5,622 bases of DNA from CAVDAL01 sp963606965 (GCA_963606965.1 CAVDAL010000114.1:1-5622), one strand, 5' to 3'. Counted from the stretch's first letter, positions 1 through 5,500 are shown. Notes: a model not told the origin generated them from the sequence alone. Made by a program: numbers and translations.

Positions 1-1
1 G

Positions 2-331
2 ATTGCTGGTGTCATATATTCATTCTTTGTTTTTATGGTTCAAGAATTAGCATTATTTATTCCCGTTGTATTTTTGATTGCAATTGGGGAAAATGCTACA
101 CCTTCGATGATATATGCATCTACTGCAGAGACAATGTCAAAAGACACCGTTGCCGGAGCATCTGCAGTATTAGCTTTTATGCAAAATGCAGGCATGTTGC
201 TTGGCACAACAATTCTTGGTAATTTTGTTGCTGGATTTGGAAGTTGGAGTTTTGCGGCGCACATCACAGCAGTACCGCTTTATGCTATAGGGTTAATCCT
301 TACAATAGTCATGTGGCGCAAACTTGTATAA
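2..331 (+). CDS. MFS-type membrane transporter, C-terminal fragment (runs off left edge)
   Basis: The reading frame is open from the left edge and ends in TAA at 329-331, giving about 109 residues. An internal ATG at 35-37 is not a likely start because the frame continues upstream with hydrophobic residues. The fragment is very hydrophobic, with about three membrane spans. The first lies around the window edge to the ENATPS turn, the second in the AGASAVLAFMQNAGMLLGTT stretch, and the third near HITAVPLYAIGLILTIVMW. It ends in a short basic tail (RKLV). The Gly/Ala-rich helix with 'QNAG..LG', followed by a loop and a last helix ending in basic residues, is typical of helices 10-12 of major facilitator superfamily carriers. 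The substrate cannot be told from this part. A hairpin 22 bases downstream may end its transcript. Another multi-span permease family is possible; MFS is the best fit. Confidence 0.75.
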   Translation: MAGVIYSFFVFMVQELALFIPVVFLIAIGENATPSMIYASTAETMSKDTVAGASAVLAFMQNAGMLLGTTILGNFVAGFGSWSFAAHITAVPLYAIGLILTIVMWRKLV

Positions 332-352
332 AGTTTAGACAGGTTTGTATTA

Positions 353-390
353 TGTATGGCGTCGTTAAAATACGGCGCCATACAAGTTTT
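353..390 (+). terminator. possible intrinsic terminator after the transporter gene
   Basis: A 9-bp perfect stem is formed by TGTATGGCG (353-361) and CGCCATACA (376-384) around a 14-nt loop that can gain two more G-C pairs. It is followed by AGTTTT. It lies 22 bases after the transporter stop codon. The T-run is short and interrupted, so termination may be weak. Confidence 0.4.
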
Positions 391-402
391 AGCGCCGGAC
401 GA

Positions 403-576
403 ATTTTATTAAAAAGTAAATGTATTCAAGCTAGAACATATAATTCAAAGGAATAAGCAGCACTTGAGATTTTTGAATACATTGAAGTCTTTTATAATAG
501 TTACAGAGTTCATTCGGCGCTTGATTTGGTAAGCCCGTTTGATTTCGAGAAAAGAGCGCTAGATAAAGCGAGTTAA
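403..576 (+). pseudogene. IS3-family transposase (OrfB), decayed C-terminal remnant
   Basis: This frame encodes LLKSKCIQARTYNSKE, then an in-frame TAA (454-456), then AALEIFEYIEVFYNSYRVHS and further residues ending in TAA at 574-576. The block FEYIEVFYN-(x)3-R-x-HSALxxxSPxxFE is the hallmark end of the DDE integrase domain of IS3-family OrfB proteins, where the sequence before it usually reads 'LK.E....R.Y...EQA..EIF'. The stop therefore most likely comes from a CAA-to-TAA change (KEQAALEIF). Only about the last 57 codons remain; the catalytic DDE residues and OrfA are absent, so this is a dead fragment. Downstream, around 590-616, sequence resembling an IS3-type right end (TGTCAACGAAACTGGAGCAG, then ATTCA) supports the assignment. 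No left end is visible. The family call is strong; subgroup and exact boundaries are not. Confidence 0.82.
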
Positions 577-589
577 ACGGCAATGGCGA

Positions 590-616
590 GCTGTCAACGA
601 AACTGGAGCAGATTCA
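590..616 (+). mobile_element. probable right terminal region of the IS3-like remnant
   Basis: Fourteen bases after the transposase stop codon, the sequence TGTCAACGAAACTGGAGCAG followed by ATTCA resembles the right inverted repeats of IS3/IS150-type elements, which commonly begin TGTC, carry a G-rich core and end in CA. No matching left end remains in the window, so the boundary is an inference. The GATTCA hexamer is repeated directly at 611-622. Confidence 0.4.
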
Positions 617-621
617 GATTC

Positions 622-655
622 AGCGGGCTGAGAAGGAATTCCCAGCCCGCTTTTT
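622..655 (+). terminator. intrinsic terminator (rightward)
   Basis: A perfect 9-bp GC-rich stem is formed by AGCGGGCTG (622-630) and CAGCCCGCT (643-651) around a 12-nt loop, ending in TTTTT (651-655). This is a textbook rho-independent terminator on the plus strand. It has no T-run on the minus strand, so it does not serve the surface-protein gene. It would stop any transcript coming from the transporter or IS remnant. Confidence 0.85.
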
Positions 656-706
656 ACGAGAGTTGGGATTATAAGGTAACTACCTAAATATTTTTTCTTT
701 ACAGCT

Positions 707-736
707 TTGCTATAAAATCGATTTTAAAAGTATAAT
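707..736 (+). promoter_or_regulatory. candidate promoter with a 14-bp palindrome in the spacer
   Basis: TTGCTA (707-712) and TATAAT (731-736) are separated by 18 bases; the -10 box is a perfect match and the -35 box matches at about 4 of 6 positions. The spacer contains the perfect palindrome TAAAATCGATTTTA (713-726), which could be an operator. Transcription would start near 743 and run into the inverted repeat at 751-854. The region is AT-rich, so chance matches are possible. Confidence 0.4.
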
Positions 737-750
737 TATTCATTACTTTG

Positions 751-854
751 CGTATTGGTGGTTCGCCCTCTAGTGATGGTAGATATGCTGTCTGGTTTTA
801 ATTCCTTGATGCAAATGGTGGGGCAAGGAAGTTCGAAGGCGAACCACCGCAACG
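751..854 (+). ncRNA. structured inverted repeat, candidate small RNA of unknown family
   Basis: An 11-bp perfect stem joins GGTGGTTCGCC (757-767) to GGCGAACCACC (838-848). It extends outward with small bulges to CGT (751-753) pairing with ACG (852-854). Inside the 70-nt interior are two more helices: AGATA (781-785) with TGTCT (789-793), and TTCCTTG (802-808) with CAAGGAA (824-830), which suggests a three-way junction. T756 with G849 and T784 with G790 pair as G-U only if the plus strand is the RNA, which agrees with the promoter candidate just upstream. No T-run follows the stem in either direction. It does not match tRNA, SRP RNA, 6S or any riboswitch class I recognise. It lies 16 bases beyond the stop codon of the minus-strand surface-protein gene, so it could instead be a 3' stabilising stem of that mRNA or a mobile repeat. 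Confidence 0.35.
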
Positions 855-869
855 TTGGGACGCCAGCCC

Positions 870-3479
870 TTATGGAGTTTTCAGGCGGCGCAAGAGGAAT
901 GCTGCTAAAGTGCTTATAAGCATAACAAGCGCAAAAGGCATAATGTTAACATTGTCGCTTACTCTTGGAACACTAGTAGGCGTTAGTTTTTGCCCTAAAT
1001 CTGGCTTATTTGTTTTTACTCTAGAAGGCGCATATGGTTTTTTTGGCTTGTCTTCTGGAGGATTTTCATCACCGCCATCTGGTGGGGTAGTAGGGATTTT
1101 TTCATCATAAACTACAATCTCTCCATCGCTTTCAAGCCTTATATATGCCGAATCAAATACAGAACACTTTTCACACTTTTCACTCTCATTACAGAAGAAA
1201 AAATAGTATTTTTCATCACTTAATTTATAGCCCTCAGGTGCAGAAATTTCGGCAATATAATAAGGAGTGTGTGCATTTAATACCACTTGCTGAGCGATAG
1301 TATAAAAAGTAACCGCTCCATCATCACCAATTTCACCAGAAGCAATTAGCGTGCCATCAGATTTATATAGACCATATACTGCACCAATAACAAGGCCTTT
1401 ACTATCTGCATCTTTCTTGCGAACAGTCACAATAAATTGCTCGCCATAAGATGAAACATTAGAAAGATATTTAACCTCGGTTGCACTACCGTAGTTTTGG
1501 CCCAAAATCTGAACCTTGGCTGAATTGTAATATTGAAGTCCAACAAGTGGATTTATTATCAGCGCTTGATATTTAAGTGTATACATCACAGGCTTTGGAT
1601 AAAGAATAACAACACGTAAAATGTGTGCGTTTTTATCGTATGTAAGCTTATATTCACTAGAGCTAAGCTTTGAAATTTTACCAGATGCATCTTCACTAAT
1701 AATTTGAATACTGCCATCTAAATAGCGCAAACTCGGGCTTAGCTTGTCAACAACAGTTATAATATCGCCATCGCTAGCAAAATGTTTTTTACCCTCATTT
1801 AAAGTGATTGTGTATTCTGCTTTGTACCCATTTTCAATGTTTGGAATGCCACCTTCTGTATAATCTTTTATAATCATGCCAGGTATCCTTGTTTCAGCTT
1901 TTGCTTCTGCGCCTTTAATCTTATAATATTTGCCTGACCCGCCACCGTCATAAACGCACTGGTAGACATAGATTTCATTTATCAAATCTGAAGATGGATA
2001 TTGTTCAATCCAATCATGTATTTGCACATCATCAGTTGAATATGTAAATATAACTATTACTTCACTTTCTATATTCCAGCATGCACAATAACCTGAAATT
2101 TTTATGCCAAAATATGTATCGCACGCACCTTCTGTTTGCTTTCCACAATAAGACGCAGAAGAACAAGTACATTTTTTCATTAAATAAATTGTTGCTTCTT
2201 TATATGCTGAATCCAAAATATATATAAATTCAGAAGCTGGTACAATTCCCTCTACATATTTAATTGCAACATAATCTTTACCGCCATAGTTTATTGTTAC
2301 TTTTGCATTTTCAAGACCACTTTTATCACTTACTTTTGTGGAGTTATTATTTATATACATTATGTCTGAAAATATCCATGATGGATATTTAAAACCATCG
2401 GATGTAGAAGATGGCGGCAGCTTCACAGCAAATGACCAGTTTTTAGCATGGCTGTCTTCACTTGCATCTTTAACGCTTTTTTCTGCTTCAGCTTGTGGAA
2501 CATCTATATCAACTTGGACGTCACCTTCTGTAGTCTTGCCATTTAATGAAGCAGAATTTTTATATGTGAACACCTGGCTAGTTTTATCAAGGATTGGCTT
2601 TGTAACATAGTCAATTGAATAGTTCCATAAATCTGAAAGCGTTCGCTCAATGCCTGATGTATCAGTAAGTTTTTTGGGAAATGTGTATGACCACGAAATA
2701 GCATTCTTAAGGCTGCCAGAAGGGTTTAACACTAGCGAGCTTACAGGAATTTTAAAATGATATTTGTTGTTGCCATCAGATGCGTTCATCTCTAGATAAT
2801 CAAAAAAGTAGTATTGATCTTTGCCAAGAGTATCTGTTAACACCTTACCAACAATTGAAAAATCTTCACCACCGGAAATGTCAATATTCCAATTAAGCTT
2901 TGGATCATCTGTATCAAAACCACTAGCAGAACCTACTTTTTTTATGCCAGTTATTTTCTCATCTTCTTCTTTACCAATAATCTTTACCTTAACATTTCCG
3001 TCTAGTTCAATTTCTTTGTCATCGCCTTTGAAATAACAAGAAAGCTCAACAGTGGCAATAATATTTGTATAATCTGTAGATTTTTCATTAAAGTCAAAGT
3101 TAATTTTGTCGTCTTCAATTGTCCATGTGGCTATGGTTGTACCATCGGTTACTTTAATTTCACCTGATGAAATTTTGTCGTCGGTTTCAAGACCTGAGAT
3201 ATTTAAAGGGTAATAGTATTTGCCAGACGTGATGCCATTTTTGGCCGTAAAGGAGAAATCTAGTGTGTATGTGTCATCTTCGCTAACTTCAATAAAGCCG
3301 TCGTCTCCTGGCACAAGCAATGTACCTTTACCATCAAAGATATAAGATGATATACTGTCGCAATTATTTTTAATATTTGATCTTTGCGTGTCTGCAAAAC
3401 TGTACACACTTAACACGCCAAGTTCTAAAACAGCAGCAATTAGTATACACAAGAACAATAAAGATTTTCTTCTTTTCAT
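870..3479 (-). CDS. large secreted surface protein (adhesin/pilin-like) with C-terminal Cna_B domain and membrane anchor
   Basis: The 869-residue protein starts at ATG (3479-3477) behind AAGGGGG about 7 bases upstream. Residues 1-29 form a signal peptide (MKRRK, hydrophobic core, cleavage near SFA-D). Residues about 40-172 form a beta-rich domain resembling adhesin N-terminal domains. Two or three domains follow (about 178-330, 331-530, 535-675). At least two show the pattern of isopeptide-forming fimbrial domains: an early Lys (K181, K538), a 'D-x-L' strand (D216, D578) and a late 'NSA' (N308, N652). A Cys-rich stretch with six cysteines (437-467) interrupts the third domain. Residues 681-795 form a Cna_B/SpaA domain with likely Lys688, Glu744 (in AEISAPEGY) and Asp792. 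A Pro/Lys-rich stalk (796-835), the motif VPRVS-DN (837-843), a membrane span (about 845-863) and RRLK complete the protein. The layout is that of sortase-anchored Gram-positive proteins, but the sorting motif is not LPXTG. No sortase gene is in the window. The ligand is unknown. The family is well supported; its role in adhesion or pilus assembly is inferred. Confidence 0.85.
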   Translation of the reverse strand: MKRRKSLLFLCILIAAVLELGVLSVYSFADTQRSNIKNNCDSISSYIFDGKGTLLVPGDDGFIEVSEDDTYTLDFSFTAKNGITSGKYYYPLNISGLETDDKISSGEIKVTDGTTIATWTIEDDKINFDFNEKSTDYTNIIATVELSCYFKGDDKEIELDGNVKVKIIGKEEDEKITGIKKVGSASGFDTDDPKLNWNIDISGGEDFSIVGKVLTDTLGKDQYYFFDYLEMNASDGNNKYHFKIPVSSLVLNPSGSLKNAISWSYTFPKKLTDTSGIERTLSDLWNYSIDYVTKPILDKTSQVFTYKNSASLNGKTTEGDVQVDIDVPQAEAEKSVKDASEDSHAKNWSFAVKLPPSSTSDGFKYPSWIFSDIMYINNNSTKVSDKSGLENAKVTINYGGKDYVAIKYVEGIVPASEFIYILDSAYKEATIYLMKKCTCSSASYCGKQTEGACDTYFGIKISGYCACWNIESEVIVIFTYSTDDVQIHDWIEQYPSSDLINEIYVYQCVYDGGGSGKYYKIKGAEAKAETRIPGMIIKDYTEGGIPNIENGYKAEYTITLNEGKKHFASDGDIITVVDKLSPSLRYLDGSIQIISEDASGKISKLSSSEYKLTYDKNAHILRVVILYPKPVMYTLKYQALIINPLVGLQYYNSAKVQILGQNYGSATEVKYLSNVSSYGEQFIVTVRKKDADSKGLVIGAVYGLYKSDGTLIASGEIGDDGAVTFYTIAQQVVLNAHTPYYIAEISAPEGYKLSDEKYYFFFCNESEKCEKCSVFDSAYIRLESDGEIVVYDEKIPTTPPDGGDENPPEDKPKKPYAPSRVKTNKPDLGQKLTPTSVPRVSDNVNIMPFALVMLISTLAAFLLRRLKTP

Positions 3480-3484
3480 TGTAT

Positions 3485-3489
3485 GCCCC
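3485..3489 (-). promoter_or_regulatory. ribosome binding site of the surface-protein gene
   Basis: On the minus strand the sequence reads AAGGGGGCATACA-ATG, placing a G-run at a suitable distance from the ATG at 3479. Rubrerythrin has a similar G-rich site (AAGGGG), which supports this as the working start rather than the stronger but unpaired AGGAGG farther upstream. Confidence 0.55.
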
Positions 3490-3545
3490 CTTATACTTAG
3501 GTCTTCAAAGTTTTCGCCTCCTGGAATTTGGAAAGACAGATAGAA

Positions 3546-3668
3546 ATGGACAATTACATCGACTCTTTATATTACATATTTGTTAACGAACTAAATAGCT
3601 TGCAAATATTGTATCTTAGACAAGCATTAGGCATTTTATTTGAGCGCTGCATGCAGAAAACTATTTAA
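3546..3668 (+). CDS. possible small ORF, 40 codons, divergent from the surface-protein gene
   Basis: ATG at 3546-3548 runs to TAA at 3666-3668 and encodes MDNYIDSLYYIFVNELNSLQ and a further 20 residues ending ERCMQKTI. The product would be a hydrophobic, partly amphipathic helical peptide. A weak purine stretch (GGAAAG) lies about 10 bases before the ATG, and no clear promoter was found. It starts 66 bases from the surface-protein start and reads the opposite way. I recognise no family; in AT-rich DNA an open frame this short may be chance. Confidence 0.2.
   Translation: MDNYIDSLYYIFVNELNSLQILYLRQALGILFERCMQKTI
3566..3594 (-). promoter_or_regulatory. weak promoter candidate for the surface-protein gene
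   Basis: On the minus strand, TTAGTT (3594-3589) and TATAAA (3571-3566) are 17 bases apart. The -10 box matches 5 of 6 positions but the -35 box is poor. It would give a leader of about 80 bases that includes the unused AGGAGG at 3522-3517. No better pair was seen between 3480 and 3733, but the region is AT-rich, so confidence is low. Confidence 0.25.
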
Positions 3669-3698
3669 AATCAACTTCCTAGTACTCTAAATGCTCAT

Positions 3699-3727
3699 AA
3701 AACCAAATGTTAATATTAATTGATTTG
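3699..3727 (-). terminator. weak possible terminator after the PerR-like gene
   Basis: On the minus strand, CAAAT (3727-3723) can pair with ATTTG (3708-3704) around an inner TTAATATTAA palindrome (3720-3711), followed by GTTTT. It begins 7 bases after the regulator's stop codon. The stem is almost entirely A-T, so it is a weak candidate. Confidence 0.3.
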
Positions 3728-3733
3728 AGGAGG

Positions 3734-4129
3734 TTAGTTGCCTTTTTTGCACTCTGGACAAATGCCTTCAAAAATCAAACGATGACGAACAATATCAAAA
3801 CCAGATTGTTTCATTGTTTCTTCATCAAGGTAGTCTTTATATGAATAGGGTGCATCTATAACCTTTTTGCATTTAGTGCAAAACATATGATAGTGAAGCT
3901 CTGTACGAAAATCATATCGATCAGCGCCAGGAACTCGAACATGACAAATCACTCCGTCTTCAGATAAGCAATTCAAGTTCCTATATACAGTCCCGTGGCT
4001 GATTTTTGAATCTTGCGCGTGCACGTATTCAAAAATCTGCTCTGCCGTTGGGTGATCATGGTATGAACGCACTGCTTCTAAAACCAACTTGCGTTGCTTT
4101 GTTTCTCTTCTTGCGACCAACGTTGTCAT
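3734..4129 (-). CDS. perR: PerR-like Fur-family metal-dependent peroxide-sensing repressor
   Basis: From the ATG at 4129 the product has 131 residues: a winged-helix DNA-binding part (RETKQRKLVLEAV, DHPTAEQIFEYV, recognition helix HGTVYRNLNCL) followed by a metal-binding dimerisation part. Residues equivalent to the B. subtilis PerR sensing site are all present: His in DHPTA, Asp in RYDFRT, both His in HYH, and Asp in VIDAPY. The Asp in RYDF is the PerR-type choice. The structural zinc site is intact, with FCTKC and GICPEC. The family represses peroxide-defence genes until metal-catalysed His oxidation releases DNA. The frame extends upstream to a TTG at 4159 without a ribosome site. GGAG abuts the ATG at 4129 and sits 9 bases from an in-frame TTG at 4120, so that TTG (128 residues, starting VARRETKQ) is a real alternative start. 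It lies after the terminator of the rubrerythrin pair, which it probably regulates. Fur is the main alternative; PerR fits better. Confidence 0.87.
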   Translation of the reverse strand: MTTLVARRETKQRKLVLEAVRSYHDHPTAEQIFEYVHAQDSKISHGTVYRNLNCLSEDGVICHVRVPGADRYDFRTELHYHMFCTKCKKVIDAPYSYKDYLDEETMKQSGFDIVRHRLIFEGICPECKKGN

Positions 4130-4184
4130 CTCCGAAATTTTTGTATCAAATATCAACAAATGGAAAGTCTACAACAAAACTGAG

Positions 4185-4225
4185 AAAAAAATTCGCAAAT
4201 ATAAAAAATTTACATTGTTAGCGAA
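4185..4225 (-). terminator. intrinsic terminator of the rubrerythrin-flavin reductase operon
   Basis: On the minus strand, TTCGC (4225-4221) pairs with GCGAA (4196-4192), and inside it AATGTAAA (4216-4209) pairs with TTTATATT (4205-4198) through one G-U pair, leaving a 3-nt loop. Seven T residues follow (4191-4185). It stands about 60 bases after the flavin reductase stop and before the PerR-like gene, separating the two units. Confidence 0.75.
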
Positions 4226-4288
4226 ATACGCGTTTGTGGCTATAGATTTAAGCTTTCACAAGGTTATAGATATTAATTTCCCTCCTTT

Positions 4289-4903
4289 CTATAATGTTAT
4301 AAAATCATCTGCTCCATGTTTACAGATTGGACAAATATAGTCATCAGGGAGTGTTTCACCTTTATAAATATATCCGCAAACCTTACACATAAAGCCTTTA
4401 CTTTGCGCTTGCTTTGGCTTTGGTTTTATATGCTCTTGATAATACGAGTATGTCACTCCTGGTCTATCGGTTATAGTCTTGCCGTCAGTAGGTTTGCATA
4501 AAAATAAAATATGCGAGCCAAGATCTATTTCATCTTCAACGACAAGGGATATAAAACCTTTTGTGTGGCCTATCAAAATAGGCAGCCCATTTTCACTTCT
4601 TTCAAAAGAGCAATCGTCAAACTTATCTACATCTTTACCACTTTGAAAACCGAAATTTTTAAACAGCTCAAACGAAGCGCTTTTTGTAAGAGTGTTGATG
4701 TTTAGCACACCAGTTTTTTGAATGACTTCACAGGTATAATTTTGCTTATTTACACCAACAGCAATAATGACTGGAGTACTTGCAACCTGCATAACAGTAT
4801 TAACAATACAGCCATTGTCTTTTTTGCCATCATTAACAGTTAAAACGTATAAGCCATATTCAAGCTGGTACAAGATTTTTTTATCAAATTTTGTCGCGCT
4901 CAT
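4289..4903 (-). CDS. hrb: flavin reductase-rubredoxin fusion (high-molecular-weight rubredoxin, Hrb type)
   Basis: The 204-residue protein begins MSATKFDKKI, with ATG at 4903-4901 one base after the rubrerythrin stop codon (TAA-A-ATG). The frame could extend to 4984, but that would overlap the rubrerythrin end and add residues unlike the family, so the internal ATG is chosen. Residues about 1-155 match the FMN-binding flavin reductase domain (YQLEYGLYVLTV, then NGCIVNTVMQVASTP, GVLNINTLT, HTKGFISL). A linker rich in Lys/Pro/Gln (159-169) leads to a compact rubredoxin domain (170-204) with Cys173, Cys176, Cys191 and Cys194 as CKVC and CPIC. The domain is short, lacking the usual middle loop. 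Characterised fusions of this type (Moorella Hrb) pass electrons from NAD(P)H through flavin and Fe-Cys4 to an oxygen- or NO-reducing flavodiiron protein. Here the likely acceptor is the adjacent rubrerythrin. Translation is probably coupled; no strong ribosome site is visible. The product is cytoplasmic. Confidence is high for the family and moderate for the partner. Confidence 0.92.
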   Translation of the reverse strand: MSATKFDKKILYQLEYGLYVLTVNDGKKDNGCIVNTVMQVASTPVIIAVGVNKQNYTCEVIQKTGVLNINTLTKSASFELFKNFGFQSGKDVDKFDDCSFERSENGLPILIGHTKGFISLVVEDEIDLGSHILFLCKPTDGKTITDRPGVTYSYYQEHIKPKPKQAQSKGFMCKVCGYIYKGETLPDDYICPICKHGADDFITL

Positions 4904-4904
4904 T

Positions 4905-5450
4905 TTAGTAATTTTCTGCGTGGAGCTCAAAATATGTTTGAGCATGTTTACAAAGCGGACAAAGCTGCGGCGCTTTTCTTCCAACTACAATGTGGCCACA
5001 GTTGCGACATTCCCATATTTTGACTTCACTTTTTTCAAAGACTTCTGCCGCATTAATATTATGAAGAAGTGCGCGATATCTTTCCTCATGATATTTTTCA
5101 ACAGCTGCTACCATACGGAAACGCGCAGCAAGTTCTTCAAAGCCTTCTTTTTCTGCAGTTTCCGCAAACTCATCATACATATCTGTCCACTCGTAATTTT
5201 CACCTTCAGCAGCTGCAAGTAAGTTTTCTGCAGTATCTCCAATGCCGCCTAATTCATTAAACCAAAGCTTTGCATGTTCTTTTTCATTGTCTGCAGTTTT
5301 CAAAAAAAGCTCAGCAATTTGTTCAAAGCCTTGGGCTTTTGCAACAGAAGCAAAATATGTATATTTGTTTCTTGCTTGAGATTCGCCAGCAAATGCTTCT
5401 AAGAGATTCTTTGCTGTTTGTGTACCTGCATATTTGTTATTACTATCCAT
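4905..5450 (-). CDS. rbr: rubrerythrin
   Basis: The 181-residue product starts at ATG 5450-5448, with AAGGGG 9 bases upstream (5465-5460), and ends in TAA at 4907-4905. Residues about 8-135 form the four-helix ferritin-like domain with the diiron ligand motifs: Glu23 in AFAGESQARN, Glu56 and His59 in NEKEHA, Glu97 and Glu100 in EFAETAEKEGFEE, and Glu118 and His121 in VEKYHEERY. Residues 145-175 form the C-terminal rubredoxin-like Fe(Cys)4 domain with Cys148, Cys151, Cys164 and Cys167 (ECRNC and LCPLC). The domain order is the classical one. Rubrerythrins reduce hydrogen peroxide to water in the cytoplasm of anaerobes, using electrons from reduced rubredoxin. The next gene encodes a flavin reductase with its own rubredoxin domain, a natural electron donor. 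A strong promoter with an overlapping dyad drives the gene, suggesting inducible control, perhaps by the nearby PerR-like protein. All key residues are intact. Confidence 0.97.
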   Translation of the reverse strand: MDSNNKYAGTQTAKNLLEAFAGESQARNKYTYFASVAKAQGFEQIAELFLKTADNEKEHAKLWFNELGGIGDTAENLLAAAEGENYEWTDMYDEFAETAEKEGFEELAARFRMVAAVEKYHEERYRALLHNINAAEVFEKSEVKIWECRNCGHIVVGRKAPQLCPLCKHAQTYFELHAENY

Positions 5451-5476
5451 GTGTGTAAGCCCCTTTTCTGCAGTAG

Positions 5477-5499
5477 TTAATAGGAATAAATCCTAATAA
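5477..5499 (-). promoter_or_regulatory. operator-like 23-bp dyad over the rubrerythrin transcription start
   Basis: TAGGA (5481-5485) and TCCTA (5491-5495) are perfect inverted repeats around ATAAA, extended by TTA (5477-5479) and TAA (5497-5499). In all, 9 of 11 symmetric base pairs match around the centre at 5488. It covers roughly -5 to +17 of the predicted start, where a bound repressor would block transcription. It does not closely match the B. subtilis PerR box (TTATAATnATTATAA), so the regulator is unproven. Confidence 0.5.
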
Positions 5500-5500
5500 T

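Noticed and set aside
751..854. Intrinsic terminator of the surface-protein gene
   Set aside because: No T-run follows the stem on either strand, and the interior of 70 bases is far too long for a terminator loop.
751..870. Integron attC-like site (GTTGGGA next to a long imperfect inverted repeat after a gene)
   Set aside because: The matching RYYYAAC box is missing on the other side in both orientations, and no integrase or cassette array is present.
2338..3036. Plus-strand open frames inside the surface-protein gene
   Set aside because: They are antisense shadows of a long, clearly coding minus-strand gene, with no family features or ribosome sites.
3727..3769. Plus-strand GAGGAGG followed by a TTG frame at the 3' end of the PerR-like gene
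   Set aside because: The frame is only about 15 codons, antisense to a solid gene, with no promoter.
4150..4180. Promoter and TTTGT-n11-ACAAA dyad upstream of the PerR-like gene
   Set aside because: The best boxes (TTGTTG and GATATT) match consensus poorly, and the dyad arms are only five A/T-rich bases, so neither rises above chance.
4904..4984. Longer flavin reductase start at 4984
   Set aside because: It would overlap the last 27 codons of rubrerythrin, and the extra residues look like out-of-frame rubrerythrin sequence. The ATG at 4903 fits the family N-terminus.
4767..5222. 151-codon plus-strand frame opposite rubrerythrin and the flavin reductase
   Set aside because: It lies entirely antisense to two well-recognised genes. 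Its Phe/Ser/Cys-rich translation has no domain pattern.
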